Shown here: in pieces, positions 21,486-35,036 of the stretch | Layout of the letters: the number at the start of each line of letters is the position of its first letter | Numbering within the stretch: position 1 is the stretch's first letter | NCBI GenBank assembly: GCA_001972305.1 | Contig: BDDD01000267.1 | Span: 315,624-379,623 of the forward strand | From: Cephalotus follicularis | Lineage: Eukaryota; Streptophyta; Magnoliopsida; Oxalidales; Cephalotaceae | Direction of reading: 5' to 3' | DNA: 64,000 nucleotides | Program-made: the position numbers and the translations under genes | Notes under the pieces: model-generated | Database searches by the model: none | Told to the model about the DNA's origin: nothing | The model's input: only the letters and a program-made list of their open reading frames with translations

Positions 21486-24400
21486 ATATGTTTGAGCATT
21501 TGAAAGTTGTTGTACTGCCAAATGTATTGAATGATTGGTCACAAATCAAGATTTTAAAATATTTTCAGAATAATTCCACGTTGTTCAAAAATTGTATCAC
21601 AATTAAAGATGTGGTGAAATTATCACTAAAGATATGTTGCTAGAGAAAACATATCAAACATTTCATGCATCCAATGTGTTATTGCAACAACAGTATAGGT
21701 TGAACGGGTTCAAGAAATATCGTGAACTAATTGGATCTTTTCTTATTGCGGAGCAAAATAATAAATTACTCCTGCAAAATCATGATAGTCGTCGAACTGG
21801 TTCAGCCACTATACCAGAAGTAAATGCAACTTCATCTGATTTTAGAGGACGAGGAAGATGGCGTAGATGAGAACGTGGAAGAGGACGTGACAATGGAAGA
21901 AATTAAAATTTCTTATGACCACGTAATAATAATAGCATGAAATGAAAAAATCCTAATACAAAATAACATCAAAAGTGGCGTAATCCTGAACAATCTAGCA
22001 ATACTGGACAAGCCCAAAATAAAAAGGATAATTACAACTGATGTGGAATGGAAGGTCATTGGTACCGTGCTTGTCGCACAGCAAAGTATTGGGTCGACTT
22101 GTACCAAGCTTATCTAAAAGAGAAAGACAAACAAATTGAAACAAATTTTATTAGTCATTGTAAGCCTTTAGAAACTACGCAATCAGAGTTTGTTTCAATG
22201 GGTACAATCCATTTAGACATTGCTGATTTCTTAACTGATCCAAATAGAAAAATGGACCAAGTGATTACCGACGAAGACTTCCATATCGATTGATGTCATA
22301 TGTCATTGCTTTAATGTTTATCAAATTTAAATAAAGTGTTTATGAAGTAATAAATATAACATTGTTATATTTATTAATAAGATGTGTGTCTTTATCTATA
22401 GATCATCATACAATGGGTATTGGAGATATATGCATAGCTGATAGTGCAAAAACACCCACAATACTCTAAAATAAAAAAATATTTTTCACATTTAACAATA
22501 ACAAGGGCTAATATAGGAACAATTTCTGATACATCAAAACTAATTGAAGGTTCTAGGATGGCTAGCTCTGTGTTATCAAATGAGACACAAATTCGCATCA
22601 TAGATACTTTATATTCTACAAAGTCTAGAAGAAACTTGTTTAGCTTCAAAGATATTCGCTTTAATGGTTATCATATTGAAACTACAAATGAAAATGGTAA
22701 ATAATATCTTTATATCATTGGTAATGGTTCCGGCCGAAAACAAATACTGGAGAAACCCCCTGAACTTTCTTCTGGGTTATACATTATGAAAATTAGAACA
22801 ATTGAATCTCATAACGTTGTGGGTTAAAAAATCATAGAGTTAAAATGATTCATGATTTGGCATGAACGACCAGGCCACCCAGGTGTCACAATGATACATC
22901 GAATTATTGAAAGTTCACATGACCATCAACTTAAAAACCAGAAAATACTATTGAATAATGAGAATCATTGTGTTGCTTGTTCGCAAGGAAAACTTATTAT
23001 AAGACCATTTACAATAAAAGTGGTTGTAGAATCTCCAAAATTTTTAGAAAGAATTCAAGGAGATATTTGTGGAAAATTAATCTACCATCTGGATAATTCT
23101 GGTATTTCATGATCTTAATAAATGCATCAATAAAATGATCACATGTATGCTTGCTGTCAATTCGCATTGTCGCATTTACGAGATTGTTGGCAAAAATAAA
23201 TGAATTACGATCACAATTTACAGATCATCCTATAAAATTTATTCAGCTAGATAATACTGCTAAATTTTGTTCCAAAGTATTTGATTGATATTGTATGATA
23301 ATATGAATTACTATTGAACATCATGTTCCTCGTGTACATACTCAAAATAAGTTAGTTGAATCTCTTATCAAAATACTTCAATTGATTACTAGTTTTTTAT
23401 TGTTAAGACAAAGTTACCCATTTTAGTTTGGGGACATGCGATATTACATGATGCGGCTCTTATACGTATAGGACCGATTGTATACCATAAATATTCTCCA
23501 TTGCAGCTTGTTCTTGGTCAAGAATCAAATATATCCCACTTAAGAGTGTTTGGATATGTGGTATATGTTCCTATTGCACCTCCTTAGCGGAGCAAGATGG
23601 GACCACAATACAGACTTGGCGTTTATATGAGATTTGATTCTCCATCAATTATAAGGTATCTTGAACCATTAACAAGTGACACTTTTACTACACATTATGT
23701 AGATTGTCACTTTGATGAATTGGTTTTTCCACTGTTAGGGGGAGACAATATTTTATCAAAAAATGAAAATAAAATTTCATGGAAAGCATCAAGATTACAT
23801 ATTTTTGATCAACATACAAATGAATATGAATTACAAGTTGAATGGTTTATTAACTTGTAAAATATTGTTATTCAAATGCCAGACGCATTTAATGATGTTC
23901 GAAAAATGGTAAAATCTTATATATCGACAGTGAATGCTCCAGTAAGAATTGATATATCTATTGCTAGTGGAAGCTCAATTGATATATTAAACTCTAGATC
24001 ACAGTTAAAATGTGGTAGACCAATTGGTACTAAAGATATTGTACCACGAAAACAAAAGGCCAATAAGAGTGGTGTACAAAACCCCGAAATAACATTAACA
24101 CAAAAGAATGGATTATTTTCAGAACTCACATTGACTCTAGAGAGAGTACAAAGCCTTGAAGAGATCGTGAGATTTCAAAATTAAGAAGTCTCGATTAATT
24201 ATGCATATAATTAACAAATATGGAATGAGATGATATTATAGTTGATGATAAGTTTGTCTTTGTTGTTGCATTAGATATTACATATCTTGATACGGACTCC
24301 GAACCACAAAGTGTTGAACAATGTCAACAAAGAAATGATTAGCAAAAATGAAAAGATGCAATACAAGCAGAGTTGCAATCTTTGTCCAAACAAGATGTAT

Positions 24401-25948
24401 TTGGACAAATACTTCAAACACTAAAAGCTTGTAGCTCAATGGTTCTCACAAAGACCAGGTATTGATTACCAGGAAACATATTCTCGAATTATGGATCACT
24501 TTTCAATTCCTAATCAGTATGGCTGCTTCGAAAGGACTTGAAACTCGTCTTATGGACGTAGTAACACCATACTTATATGGGTCACTTGATAGTGACACAT
24601 ATATGAAAATTCCTGACGGATTTAAATTTCTTGGACCGAACAAACCTCGTCACATATATTCAATTAAACTACAACGTTCATTATATGGATTGAAACAATC
24701 TAGTCAAATGTGGTATAATCGACTAAGTGAATATTTGATCAAAGAGGGGCATACAAACGATCAAATATGTCAATGTATATTCATCAAAAAATATAATGAT
24801 GGATTTGCTATCATTGCAGTATATGTTGATGACTTAAATCTTATGGGTACTTCTGAAGAATTTACAAAAACTACTACCTATTTAAAATGTGAGTTCGAAA
24901 TGAAAGATCTTGGAAAGACAAATTTTTGTCTTGGTATACAGGTGGAGCAATTATCATATGGGATCTTCATCCAACAATCAACATACACGAAAAATGTTCT
25001 TAGTCGATTCAACATGAACAAACCTTATCCTTCAAGCACTTCAATGGTCGTCCGATCACTTGATGTCAAGAAGGATCCATTTCATAATCAACAACAAGAA
25101 GAAGAAATCCTCGGACCTGAAGTTCTTTATCTTATCGCCATTGGTGCACTGTTGTAACTCGCAAATTGCACAAGACTTATTGCATTTTTCGTCAATTTGC
25201 TCATAAGATACAGTTCTACACCAATAAGCAGACACTGGAATGAGATTAAACACATAATGCACTATCTTCGTGGAAGCACTGATATTGATCTATTTTATCC
25301 AAGAGGAACAAAATCAACATTGATTGAATATACTGATGCGGAATACTTGTCTGATCCACATAAAGTAAGATCATAAACCGGTTATGTATTTACCTTTTGT
25401 GACATTACTATATCATGACAATCAACAAAACAGACAATGGCAACAACTTTTTTGAATCATTTAGAGATTCTTGCAATTCATAAAGCAAGTTGAGAATGTA
25501 TATGGTTGAGATCAATGATTCAACATATACAAGAATCATCTGGACTATCCTCGATTATAAATAATCTCACTGTAATATATGAGGATAATGTTACTTGTAT
25601 CACATAACTCAGAAGAGAATATATCAAGAGTGATCGAATGAAACATATTTCACCAAAATTCTTCATACCTATGAACTTCAGAAAAAAGATGATATTGATG
25701 TATAACAAATTCGGTCATGTGACAATTTAGCGGATTTATTTACAAAGGCATTATCAGGTACTACATTTAAAAAGTTCATACATGATATTGTGATCATCTG
25801 TTTAAAGATAAATAGTAAAAAAACTTAGAGAGTTTTTGTTTCAGGAAAAGACTATACTCTTTTTCTTTCATAAAAGTTTTTATCCCAATGAGTTTTCCTA
25901 ACAATATTTTAACGTGATAGTGATATATAATAGACATTCAAAGGAGAA
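21486..25948 (+). pseudogene. Copia gag C-terminus, protease, integrase, RT and RNase H
   Basis: Resumes copia gag after the nested element. Near 22040-22130 a decayed zinc knuckle reads CGMEGHWYRACRTAK. 22190-22290 and 22390-22700 carry protease-region text (SRMASSVLSNETQIRI, RNLFSFKDIRFNGYHIE). 22852-23112 is the GAG-pre-integrase block (WHERPGHPG, then CVACSQGKL). 23110-23860 is the integrase core and tail (RYLEPLTSDTFT). 24462-25157 is reverse transcriptase, with the active site YVDD at 24822-24833 and SLYGLKQSSQMWYNRL upstream. 25160-25540 holds RNase H (ADAGYLSDPHK-like text, with changes). A PPT, AAAGGAGAA, lies at 25940-25948. Stops and frameshifts occur throughout, so the element is inactive. 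Confidence 0.88.
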
Positions 25949-26143
25949 TGTTGTAAATAATGATGAATTATTCTACAAATCCTAATTACTATTCTACCAA
26001 TCTTTATCCTATTTCACCAACCATTTTTTCCCTATAAATACTATTTGTAAATGAATAATTTATAATAAAATAATATCTTATTCTATCTTAGTCTCTCTGT
26101 TAAGTTCTTTATTTGTCACCTCATTTTTTATTAGTTTATAACA
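25949..26143 (+). repeat. 3' LTR of copia element
   Basis: A 195-bp copy of the 5' LTR from TGTTGTAAATAATG to TTTATAACA, carrying short indels relative to it. Confidence 0.88.
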
Positions 26144-26190
26144 ATATAAATGTTTTTCACCACATTTGTAAAATGAATACTATAACATAA

Positions 26191-26345
26191 AATACTACTG
26201 ATAAATGAAGCATTAAAATAAATCATAATAACATAATCTCTAGTTTTATCGTACTCTTATTTATTATCTGATTTCTATTTGTTTATAAGAATATTGACGT
26301 TTTTTTATCACATCCGTAAAAGGAATACTATAATATGCTTATTTC
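26191..26345 (+). repeat. Diverged second copy of the copia LTR end plus flank
   Basis: About 100 bp resembles the 3' half of the copia LTR (ATGAAGCATTAAAATAAATC, then TGATTTCTATTTGTTTATAA). The next 50 bp resembles the flank immediately after the 26143 LTR end (the GAATACTATAA phrase occurs in both). This is a tandem duplication of LTR end plus flank, 240-400 bp upstream of the ABCG start codon. Confidence 0.65.
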
Positions 26346-26554
26346 AGTCCACGAAAAAACCTGTGTCTCTGTCTTCCCAAAATTTCGCCATCTCTCCCTC
26401 TCTGCCATGTCTTTCCATAATCACGTACGTGCCTCACAACTCTTAACATTCTTCATCTTTCATATCTCTCTCTTACAATCTCATCTTTAATGAATCCATA
26501 ATTCACCCAAAAAACTAAAGAAGAAATTACGGGGAATCTCTTCTACGTACCTGC

Positions 26555-29500
26555 ATGCATTTTTTTGTTGTTGCAATTATCGGTATGAGAAGAGAGAAGG
26601 TGTTTAATGGTTGTTATGCTGTTTGGATATTATTATTATTCTTTGTTACTGTGTCGCGTCCTGTTACATGTCAAGACACGGATGATGATAGTAACAACAA
26701 TCCAGCAGCAACTCAGTTATTCTCGGGCCTTGTCTTTGAGAGCTTCTCCAATTACACCTCCGTTTTCAAGGAAGAAATCAAGAAACAATTCGGTTTCTGC
26801 ATTGTCGACGTGTAAGTCCTAACGTTATCTTATATTTTATACTTTACATGCATGTAAGGATTATTCCATTTCTTATTAGCTTTTTATTTTATTTTATTTT
26901 TTGTTGATTGAGGAAACACTTTTTTTTTTGGATAAGTAGAGCTATAATAATGTTGAGATTTCTTGTTAGCTTGAGACTGAAAAATCAAAAGTTAAAAGAT
27001 GGGTCTGATTAATTTTTACTTTTTTAGTTTTAGAAAGTGTTTTTGTTGGTTACTTAATAGTAAAAGTAGAAAATGTACACCATTTTGATGTAGCTTGATA
27101 TTGATTAATTTGTAAAATAATTTCTTTAGTGCATTTCTATTTATGGTTTCTTTAAATCCTTTCGAGATTATACTTTATTGAGGCTTTTCATAAATATTTA
27201 GAAGTGCTTCCATTTTTTTAATGGAAATTATGTTGTTTTTTTGTTACCAGGGATGCTGATTGGAATGGGGCATTCAATTTCTCAAAAAATACAAATTTCT
27301 TGACCAATTGTAACAAGAAATCAAAAGGTACAAACTAAGCTTCACCGTTACAACTATTTTGGTTTTTGTTGCTCCATGATGAAGATTTTTTATGACATTA
27401 ATTGATGGGATATTTTGGTGGTTCAATTTATAGGAGAATTGACAAAAAGGCTGTGCACAGCTGCAGAAGTAAAGTTCTACTTCACTAGTTTCTACCAGCA
27501 AGGGTCAAAGAAGGACAATTACTTGAAACCTAACAAGAACTGTAATTTGTCCTCATGGGTTTCTGGGTGTGAGCCAGGATGGGCTTGTAGTGCGGTTGAT
27601 AATCAGAAAGTTGACCTAAAGAATTCTAAAGATATTCCTGTTAGAACAAAAGATTGTGCACCTTGTTGTGAGGGTTTCTTCTGCCCTAATGGCATTACTT
27701 GCATGATACGTAAGTTTTTTCATAACCCATTAAATGGTTATGTGGCAATAATTAAATATTTGCACGCTTGCTGGTATTGTTTGGACACCTTGATTACATA
27801 TATAAGTTTCCAATTAGCATACTTGAATCTCCTCTATGATGTGTCACATCTGTGTTTTGTGATGTATGATCTATTACGAATCTCAGGTCGGAAGTTAAAG
27901 TTATTGGATGTGGTAAGCCTACAGGTTCCTAAACCTCTTGAGCTAGTTTTTAGGATTAATTCTTCCAAATCTCTTATCATGATCCATACATATGAGTGGT
28001 GTTGCATAAGTGTGTGCTACATCCCGCATTGGGCTTGCCTTGTTTTAGACAAATCTCGGAGAGCAGCTCCAATAGTGATTAGTCTTTTGGGAGTGTAATT
28101 TGATGTGGTGACTGGCTGCGATGTGGCAATGCTTTCAGTCTTGTTTCCATTTTTACTGATAAACTTTCAATAAAGTCAAGTTCCAGACATGAAGATCTCA
28201 AATCTCTTTCGTCCTTAGCTTAGAAGGATATTATTGAAACATTTAAGTATATGCATCTAGCACCAGGAGCTTCGGATCTGTTAGTTAGGATGCATCGATG
28301 AATTAAATGACTGCTTTTGCAAGATATAGATTGTGCTTGAATATATCAAAAAGCACATAATTGCACACTTATGCTAAGAGGTCTACACTAGATTCAACAG
28401 AGTGAAAACAGCGCCTGACACAACAAAATACAGAGAAGTCCTTAAGACTTGGGTCTGCCATTTCATGTCATCATTGCTCAAAAGACTTAAGATCAACAAC
28501 TCGGTTTGGTTAGTGTATATCCCTTTTGTGTCATGAAAACGGAGAGAATTCTTTCCACTGCACGAGGTTTTTACCCCAACACATGCGTGCTTGCATTTTT
28601 TTAGTAGTGTAGGATTTATTCACATATGTACTTGATGGAATAAAAAATTCCCAACTAATTTACTTGCTTCTACTTTTCATAACTGTAGCTTGCCCCTTGG
28701 GTGCTTACTGCCCACTTGCAAAACTCAATAAAACAACCGGTGTATGTGATCCGTAAGTTTGTTCTAATTCTACTTATGTTCCTCTATATTTATCTCAAGT
28801 TTTCGTATGCTTTAGCATACATTGATATTTTTAAGCACAAATTTTTTGCAGATACCGCTACCAACTGCCTCAGGGGCAGACAAACCATACTTGTGGGGGT
28901 GCAGATCTTTGGGCTGATATCTTGAGTAGTGGTGAGGTATTCTGTTCAGCAGGATCATATTGTCCTTCCACTATCCAAAAAATTCCTTGCAGTAGTGGGT
29001 ATTGATAATTATCCCAGAACTCTTAGCAGTTATTCATTGATGCTGCAGCTTCATTTCTTTCTTGCTTCATGTTTCTAATTTGTCAATAAATTCATTCCTT
29101 TTTTCTACTATATTATTTAGTTTTTTGTCGAGAAAACGCATGATGAACATCTGCTGGTCATATTCTTTACAGCTAATGATATTGTTTCTGTGTATTTCAG
29201 ACATTACTGCAGGAAAGGCTCTACATCTCAGCAAAGTAAGTTTCTTGAGTGAAAGAGTTTCCAATTATCCCTGGTTTACTTGATAAATTTTAAATGAATG
29301 GATAAGAGAAAAGCTGTGAAATTGGAATCCAAGTTTAGATGCTAGGGATATGACTTGAAACCTTGAAAGTATGGCAATTCAATTATGGAGTCTATACTAT
29401 GTGTCCATATTAAGTTCAGTGAACATAGCTTTGTGTGCATTGACATCCATAATTATCAGACTTGTTATTTATATTCAACAAATCTAACCGTTAGATTCGA

Positions 29501-32500
29501 TATTTATCTATAAAGATCATGCTTGAAAGTTTTCAAGTCAATTGAATATCTTTATCTTTTTCATCTTTACATATCAATTTAGGCCGTTATCTAATTGGCA
29601 ATCATGTTATCCGGTGATCTAAATTTATGCAATCACTCCATTCCTAGGTTCTTCAATTAAATTAACTCTTTTGATACTAAAATGTTAGAGCTGAATCTAG
29701 TTATCTGGCATGATATACATGTTGATATATGTGCAGGTTGTTTCCGGCTGGCAAAATGTGAGCCAAAATCAGAAAATCAAAATATTAGTGCATATGGGGT
29801 CATGATTTTTGTGAGTGATCTTTTACCTTTTGATCGGTACTGCTACGACAACAAATTTGAAATTCCATGACTATCAGATTCTCCAGATTTTATTGTTCAT
29901 CATACTAAATTCTTATGCATATTCATGCAGTCCTATCATTTTCCAATCATTATTCTAATCCCAATTTGACTTCAATTCATCATGGTGAGTATTTCATGTG
30001 TGATTATAACCATAGCCATGCTAGAATGGTAAAGGAAAATGAAAAGATATACACATAAGATGTTTTTGTCTGCAAAATTTTCAGCATTGCTGCCCTTAAG
30101 TGCTTAATAATGTTCTTGGTTGAGTGAATTCTTATTTCCCCTGGCTTCCTAGTAGATTACCTGGGAAGAATGTGTGTCCATAACATTACTTTTTAAAGAC
30201 TTCAATGAAAACAGGCCGATTGCTCTTTATAGTAACTTTATTTCTATCTATTGTATCATTGTGATTGTTGATTGCTCGGTTTTCTGGTAGGTATGCATAC
30301 GTGGATAATGTTAATATTCTGACACTATCAAATTTTAGGTGACCCCAGTGATGCATATTTTCTCTTCAATCAATGTGCATTTGCAAGCAAAGCCATCTAA
30401 CTAACCCTTCACTTGTTTATATAGGCTGGATTAGGTTTTCTGCTAATCATTATATATAACTGCTCCGATCAAGTTCTTGCAACTCGAGAAAGAAGACGAG
30501 CAAAATCAAGGGAAAAGGCGGTGCAAAGCGTAAGAGAAACAGCTCAAGCACGCGAAAAATGGAAATCAGCAAAAGACATTGCTAAGAAGCATGCAGTTGG
30601 ATTGCAAACACAGTTATCACGTACGTTTTCTCGCAGAAAATCCACGAAGGCAGATATACTCAAAGGCCTAGGTATAGGTAAATCTGGAACGGATGTAGCA
30701 TCAAAAGGAAAGAAAAAGGAAAAAAGCAACCTCACAAAGATGTTACATGAAATTGAGGATAACCCTGATAGTCATGAAGGTTTCAATATAGAGATAGGGG
30801 GTAAAAATACCAAAAAGGGTGCACCAAAGGGTAAGCAATTGCATACTCAGAGCCAAATTTTCAAGTATGCATATGGTCAAATTGAGAAGGAAAAAGCTAT
30901 GCAGGAGCAAACCAAGAACATGACCTTCTCTGGGGTAATTTCAATGGCTAGTAATGATATGGAGATTAGCAAGAGGCCTATGATTGAGGTTGCTTTCAAA
31001 GATTTAACTCTCACTTTAAAAGGAAAAAACAAACATCTCCTGAGGTGTGTGACTGGGAAATTATCACCTGGCCGAGTTTCTGCTGTCATGGGCCCATCCG
31101 GGGCTGGAAAAACGACATTTCTCTCTGCTTTAACAGGAAAAGCAACTGGGTGCAGCATGACTGGTATGGTTCTTATAAATGGGAAGGCTGAGTCAATCCA
31201 ATCTTACCAGAAGATCATTGGTTTTGTGCCACAGGATGATATTGTGCATGGAAACTTAACAGTGGAGGAAAATCTTTGGTTCAGTGCGAGATGCAGGTAT
31301 GTCACAGTGAGTATTTCCTTCGATACATGTGCTTTTTGCAAAGGTTTTGTATGCTTGATATTTGACAATTTTTTGTGTTCCTACTTTGTGAGGACAGCTA
31401 TCAGTTTGTGGGTTGTCCACTTCATTTGCACACGGAATAAAATTAAATGGCACATGAAACAACAAGCTAATTACCTCCATCAATGTATCTATGCTCCCTG
31501 TGCTGTATCCTTCTTGTTTCAACAAGTAGTGGAATGTTGCAGGCAGTTGTTAGGGACAGAAAACACAATTTTAACTGTACTTAATCAGTGAAATTGAATA
31601 ATTAAAAAGAAACACAATTATATTTCTGCCGAGTAGAAACTAGTGTTACCTAAAAGAGTCTGATAATGTCCCTTCCTGAAGATTCAGGATTTTATAATGA
31701 TGTTACTGATCTTTCATAGAACAGAAATCTAATATCCTGGAAATCATTCACATCAATGTATATACGATTTTGTGTTTTGGTATTTCAGTTGGTCTGCTCT
31801 TAGCTGTTGTACCCTTATATACTACTTGCTTTGATCACATATTTATATTTATCACATGTGCATATATATATATATGCACGTTTACTCAATTTTTGGTACT
31901 GGCAATGGTATACTTTTTATTGATTGGATTAATGATTATTACAGACTTGCTGCTGATCTGCCAAAGCCAGAAAAGGTTCTAGTCGTTGAAAGAATCATTG
32001 AGTCTTTGGGGCTGCAAGCAGTGCGGGATTCTCTGGTTGGGACAGTTGAGAAGAGAGGAATCTCTGGAGGTCAAAGGAAACGAGTAAATGTTGGGCTGGA
32101 AATGGTCATGGAGCCTTCACTTCTGATATTAGATGAACCCACATCCGGTTTGGACAGTTCATCTTCCCAATTACTGCTTAGAGCTCTTCGCCGTGAAGCT
32201 CTCGAAGGAGTAAACATTTGCATGGTAGTTCACCAACCAAGGTAAGTTTCGGCCTACATTTTCAATTAGAACGTTTTAATTCTTTCTTTGTATACATTTT
32301 TTAAGCCCACTGAATGTTTTAAATCATATGGTACAGCAAAAAGCCACTTTTTTTTCTTTTTTTTGTTAACAAATTACAAGGTACCCCTGACCTCTGAGAA
32401 AGTTTCGGTTCAGTGGCTAGAAATAAAGAATAAGTTTGACAGAAATATATAAAGCATTACTTTCTGTGGCTAGAAATAAAAAATAAGTTCCACAGAAATA

Positions 32501-35036
32501 TATAAAGCATTACTTTCTGTGTACATCGTAGCTTGGTTTTGCTAATTGTATTCCTGAAGGAAAGAAGAATTTGTGTCCAAACAAAACCATGCTTATGAAA
32601 AAGAGGAATCACCAAGTATATAAAGCTGGCATGGTCTAAACCTGACAGATGTGGGATATGTTAGCACTCGTTCTCAAATTAATAATTGTTCCGTGGTAAT
32701 CTTGTCAGACTTACAAGGACGAAATGTCTAGGCCTATCTCTGATATCATAATAAAACTTGGCGATTCATGGAAATATCTTTGCAGTTACTAAACAACATT
32801 AATGTTAAATTTTAGAAAAAGGAAAGTGTCATGTATTTATCCATTTCACTAATTGGTGGTGATTTTGGCATACAGTATGAAGAAAAATGGACTTAATTGG
32901 AATTGATATTTGCATCTTGCTAAAATTAACGGGTCCTTAATCTCCTTCCTTTTCTTTTTTCCTGGCTTCAGTTACACTTTATTCAGGATGTTTGATGATT
33001 TGATACTTCTAGCTAAGGGTGGTCTTACAGTTTATCATGGATCAGTGAAGAAAGTTGAAGAGTATTTTGCTGGACTTGGGATTACTGTTCCTGAGCGTGT
33101 TAATCCTCCAGATTACTTCATTGACATTTTGGAGGGCATATTGAAACCAAACTCCAGCGCAGGGGTGACTGTTAAACAACTTCCTGTCAGATGGATGCTT
33201 CATAATGGGTACCCAGTTCCCATGGATATGTTACAGCTTGTTGAGGGAATGGCATCAACAGGTGAAAATTCAGCTCATGGTGGTGGTGATATTGGATCCG
33301 AACAGTCTTTTGCTGGAGAGCTTTGGCAGGATATGAAAAGTAATGTTGAGTTGAAAAAGGACATAGTACAACACAATTTCTTGAGCAAGAGAGACCTATC
33401 CGAACGGCAAACCCCTGGTGTCTTTCGGCAGTACAAATACTTCCTTGGAAGGTAATGTTTAGCTCCATCTTTCGTATTTTCACAGGCATGTACTACCCCT
33501 TAAACCTTCTGTTTAGTTTGCATACTTCTCTATATGCTGTCTCTTCCCTCTGCTTACTACCGATCCCATCTCAGTTCCATCCTCAGTTTCTGTTCCAGTT
33601 TTGTAAGCCATTAAGTCCTGATTATGGCAAGAAAATATGATGTCGATATGGGTTCAAAGGATAATTAAATACCTGCCATCACTCCAAAATGTAGCTTGTG
33701 CTGCCAGGCTAGTAATGTGCGTAATCCTTCATGAACTTGCTTCTCGCACAACTTCCAGAGAAGTTTCTCTGAGGAAAATTGAATCTTCATTTACTATCAA
33801 GGTTCAAAACTTGATTTACTGTTCGCTTATTTGCAGGGTTGGTAAACAGAGGTTACGAGAAGCTAGGACTCAAGCTGTAGATTATCTGATTTTATTGCTG
33901 GCAGGAATCTGTTTAGGAACACTTGCTAAAGTTAGTGACGAAACTTTTGGGGCGGTTGGTTACACATACACTGTCATCGCAGTTTGTAAGTTAAAACTTA
34001 AGTGCTTGGATGCACTATTCTCCCTGTTAATTCATTTTGCTTTATAAATAGAATGTTATGATTGTTCTGCTCCCTATAGAAAGTCATTATCCATTCCAGT
34101 TTTTTATTACTCATCTTCAACTTTTGGTTTTCAGCTCTCCTAAGCAAGATTGCAGCCATGAGATCATTTTCTTTGGATAAGCTACACTATTGGAGAGAGA
34201 GTTCTTCTGGCATGAGCAGCCTGGCTTACTTTCTCTCCAAGGATACAATTGACCATTTCAATACAATTATCAAGCCACTGGTGTATCTCTCAATGTTCTA
34301 CTTCTTCAACAATCCTCGATCATCTGTCACAGATAATTACATTGTTTTGGTCTGCCTTGTGTACTGTGTGACTGGAATTGCTTATGCATTGGCCATTTGT
34401 TTTGAACCTGGTCCAGCTCAACTGGTAAGCTTTGGACAGTTTTGATGGAAACCTTTGTTAGCTTCCCGTACGAGAGATTCTTGGGTGGTCACAATTCATG
34501 TAAACAAAACCATGATAGGAGCACACATCAAATAAAAACATGACATGGGTTTTGTCCACCAAAGAATTTTTCTTCACATATATGCACGTCTATACACATC
34601 ATGGGAATATCCTTCTTGTCGTCCAGTAACAGATTCTTTTGTGTTACGCAGTGGGCAGTGCTGCTTCCTGTTGTTTTGACTTTAATAGCAAGCAATACCA
34701 ACAATAGCAAAATTGTGGATAATATAGCTGACTTGTGCTACACTAAGTGGGCTTTGGAAGCATTTGTGGTATCAAATGCTAAAAGGTCTGACACGACTTA
34801 CCTTCTTCATATGCACTAAATGGTGTTCTGTTGTTACTTGTGTTGATGTATGTGGCTAATTGTATCCTCCTGTCTTCAGATATTCAGGAGTGTGGCTGAT
34901 CACACGCTGCGGTTCGCTTATGAAAAATGGTTATGATCTCAAGCATTATGCTCGTTGCTTAGTCTTCCTCATCCTCACCGGCATAGCTGGTCGTGCCGTC
35001 GCTTTGTTTTTTATGGTTACCTTCCAAAAGAAGTGA
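26555..35036 (+). CDS. ABCG24/28: ABCG24/ABCG28-type ABC transporter, 14 exons
   Basis: Exons: 26555-26811, 27251-27327, 27434-27709, 28689-28752, 28852-28998, 29201-29235, 29737-29810, 30425-31296, 31945-32241, 32972-33451, 33837-33985, 34135-34424, 34652-34785, 34880-35036. All introns are GT-AG and the frame is continuous. The protein is 1,092 aa from ATG 26585 or 1,102 aa from in-frame ATG 26555, close to Arabidopsis ABCG24/28 (about 1,100 aa). Numbering from 26585: signal peptide about 10-30; Cys-rich extracellular region about 75-290; transmembrane helix about 299-316; basic linker; Walker [10 protein letters not shown] 523-531; signature SGGQ 631-634; Walker B ending LDEP about 653-656; six C-terminal membrane helices in exons 11-14. 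This is a half-size ATP-driven exporter of the WBC subfamily with an N-terminal extension. ABCG28 is linked to pollen-tube tip growth in Arabidopsis; which paralogue this is cannot be told here. No inactivating change is seen. Confidence 0.93.

Larger units (their letters stand above)
10406..26143 (+). mobile_element. Ty1/copia retrotransposon, split by a nested gypsy element
   Basis: Two LTR copies (10406-10610 and 25949-26143) bracket gag, protease, integrase, reverse transcriptase and RNase H text in copia order. The insertion at 11655-21485 splits the gag region: text upstream ends in ...ELW.NLNNR and text downstream resumes FEHLKVVVLPN. Flanks are ATATT on the left and ATATA on the right, a one-mismatch 5-bp target duplication. 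Many stops show that the element is dead. It ends about 440 bp upstream of the ABCG start codon. Confidence 0.88.

Noticed and set aside
31297..31591. Apparent extension of the ABCG ORF past exon 8
   Set aside because: The frame only stays open by chance into the intron; the GTATGT donor at 31297 and exon 9 at 31945 restore the conserved protein.
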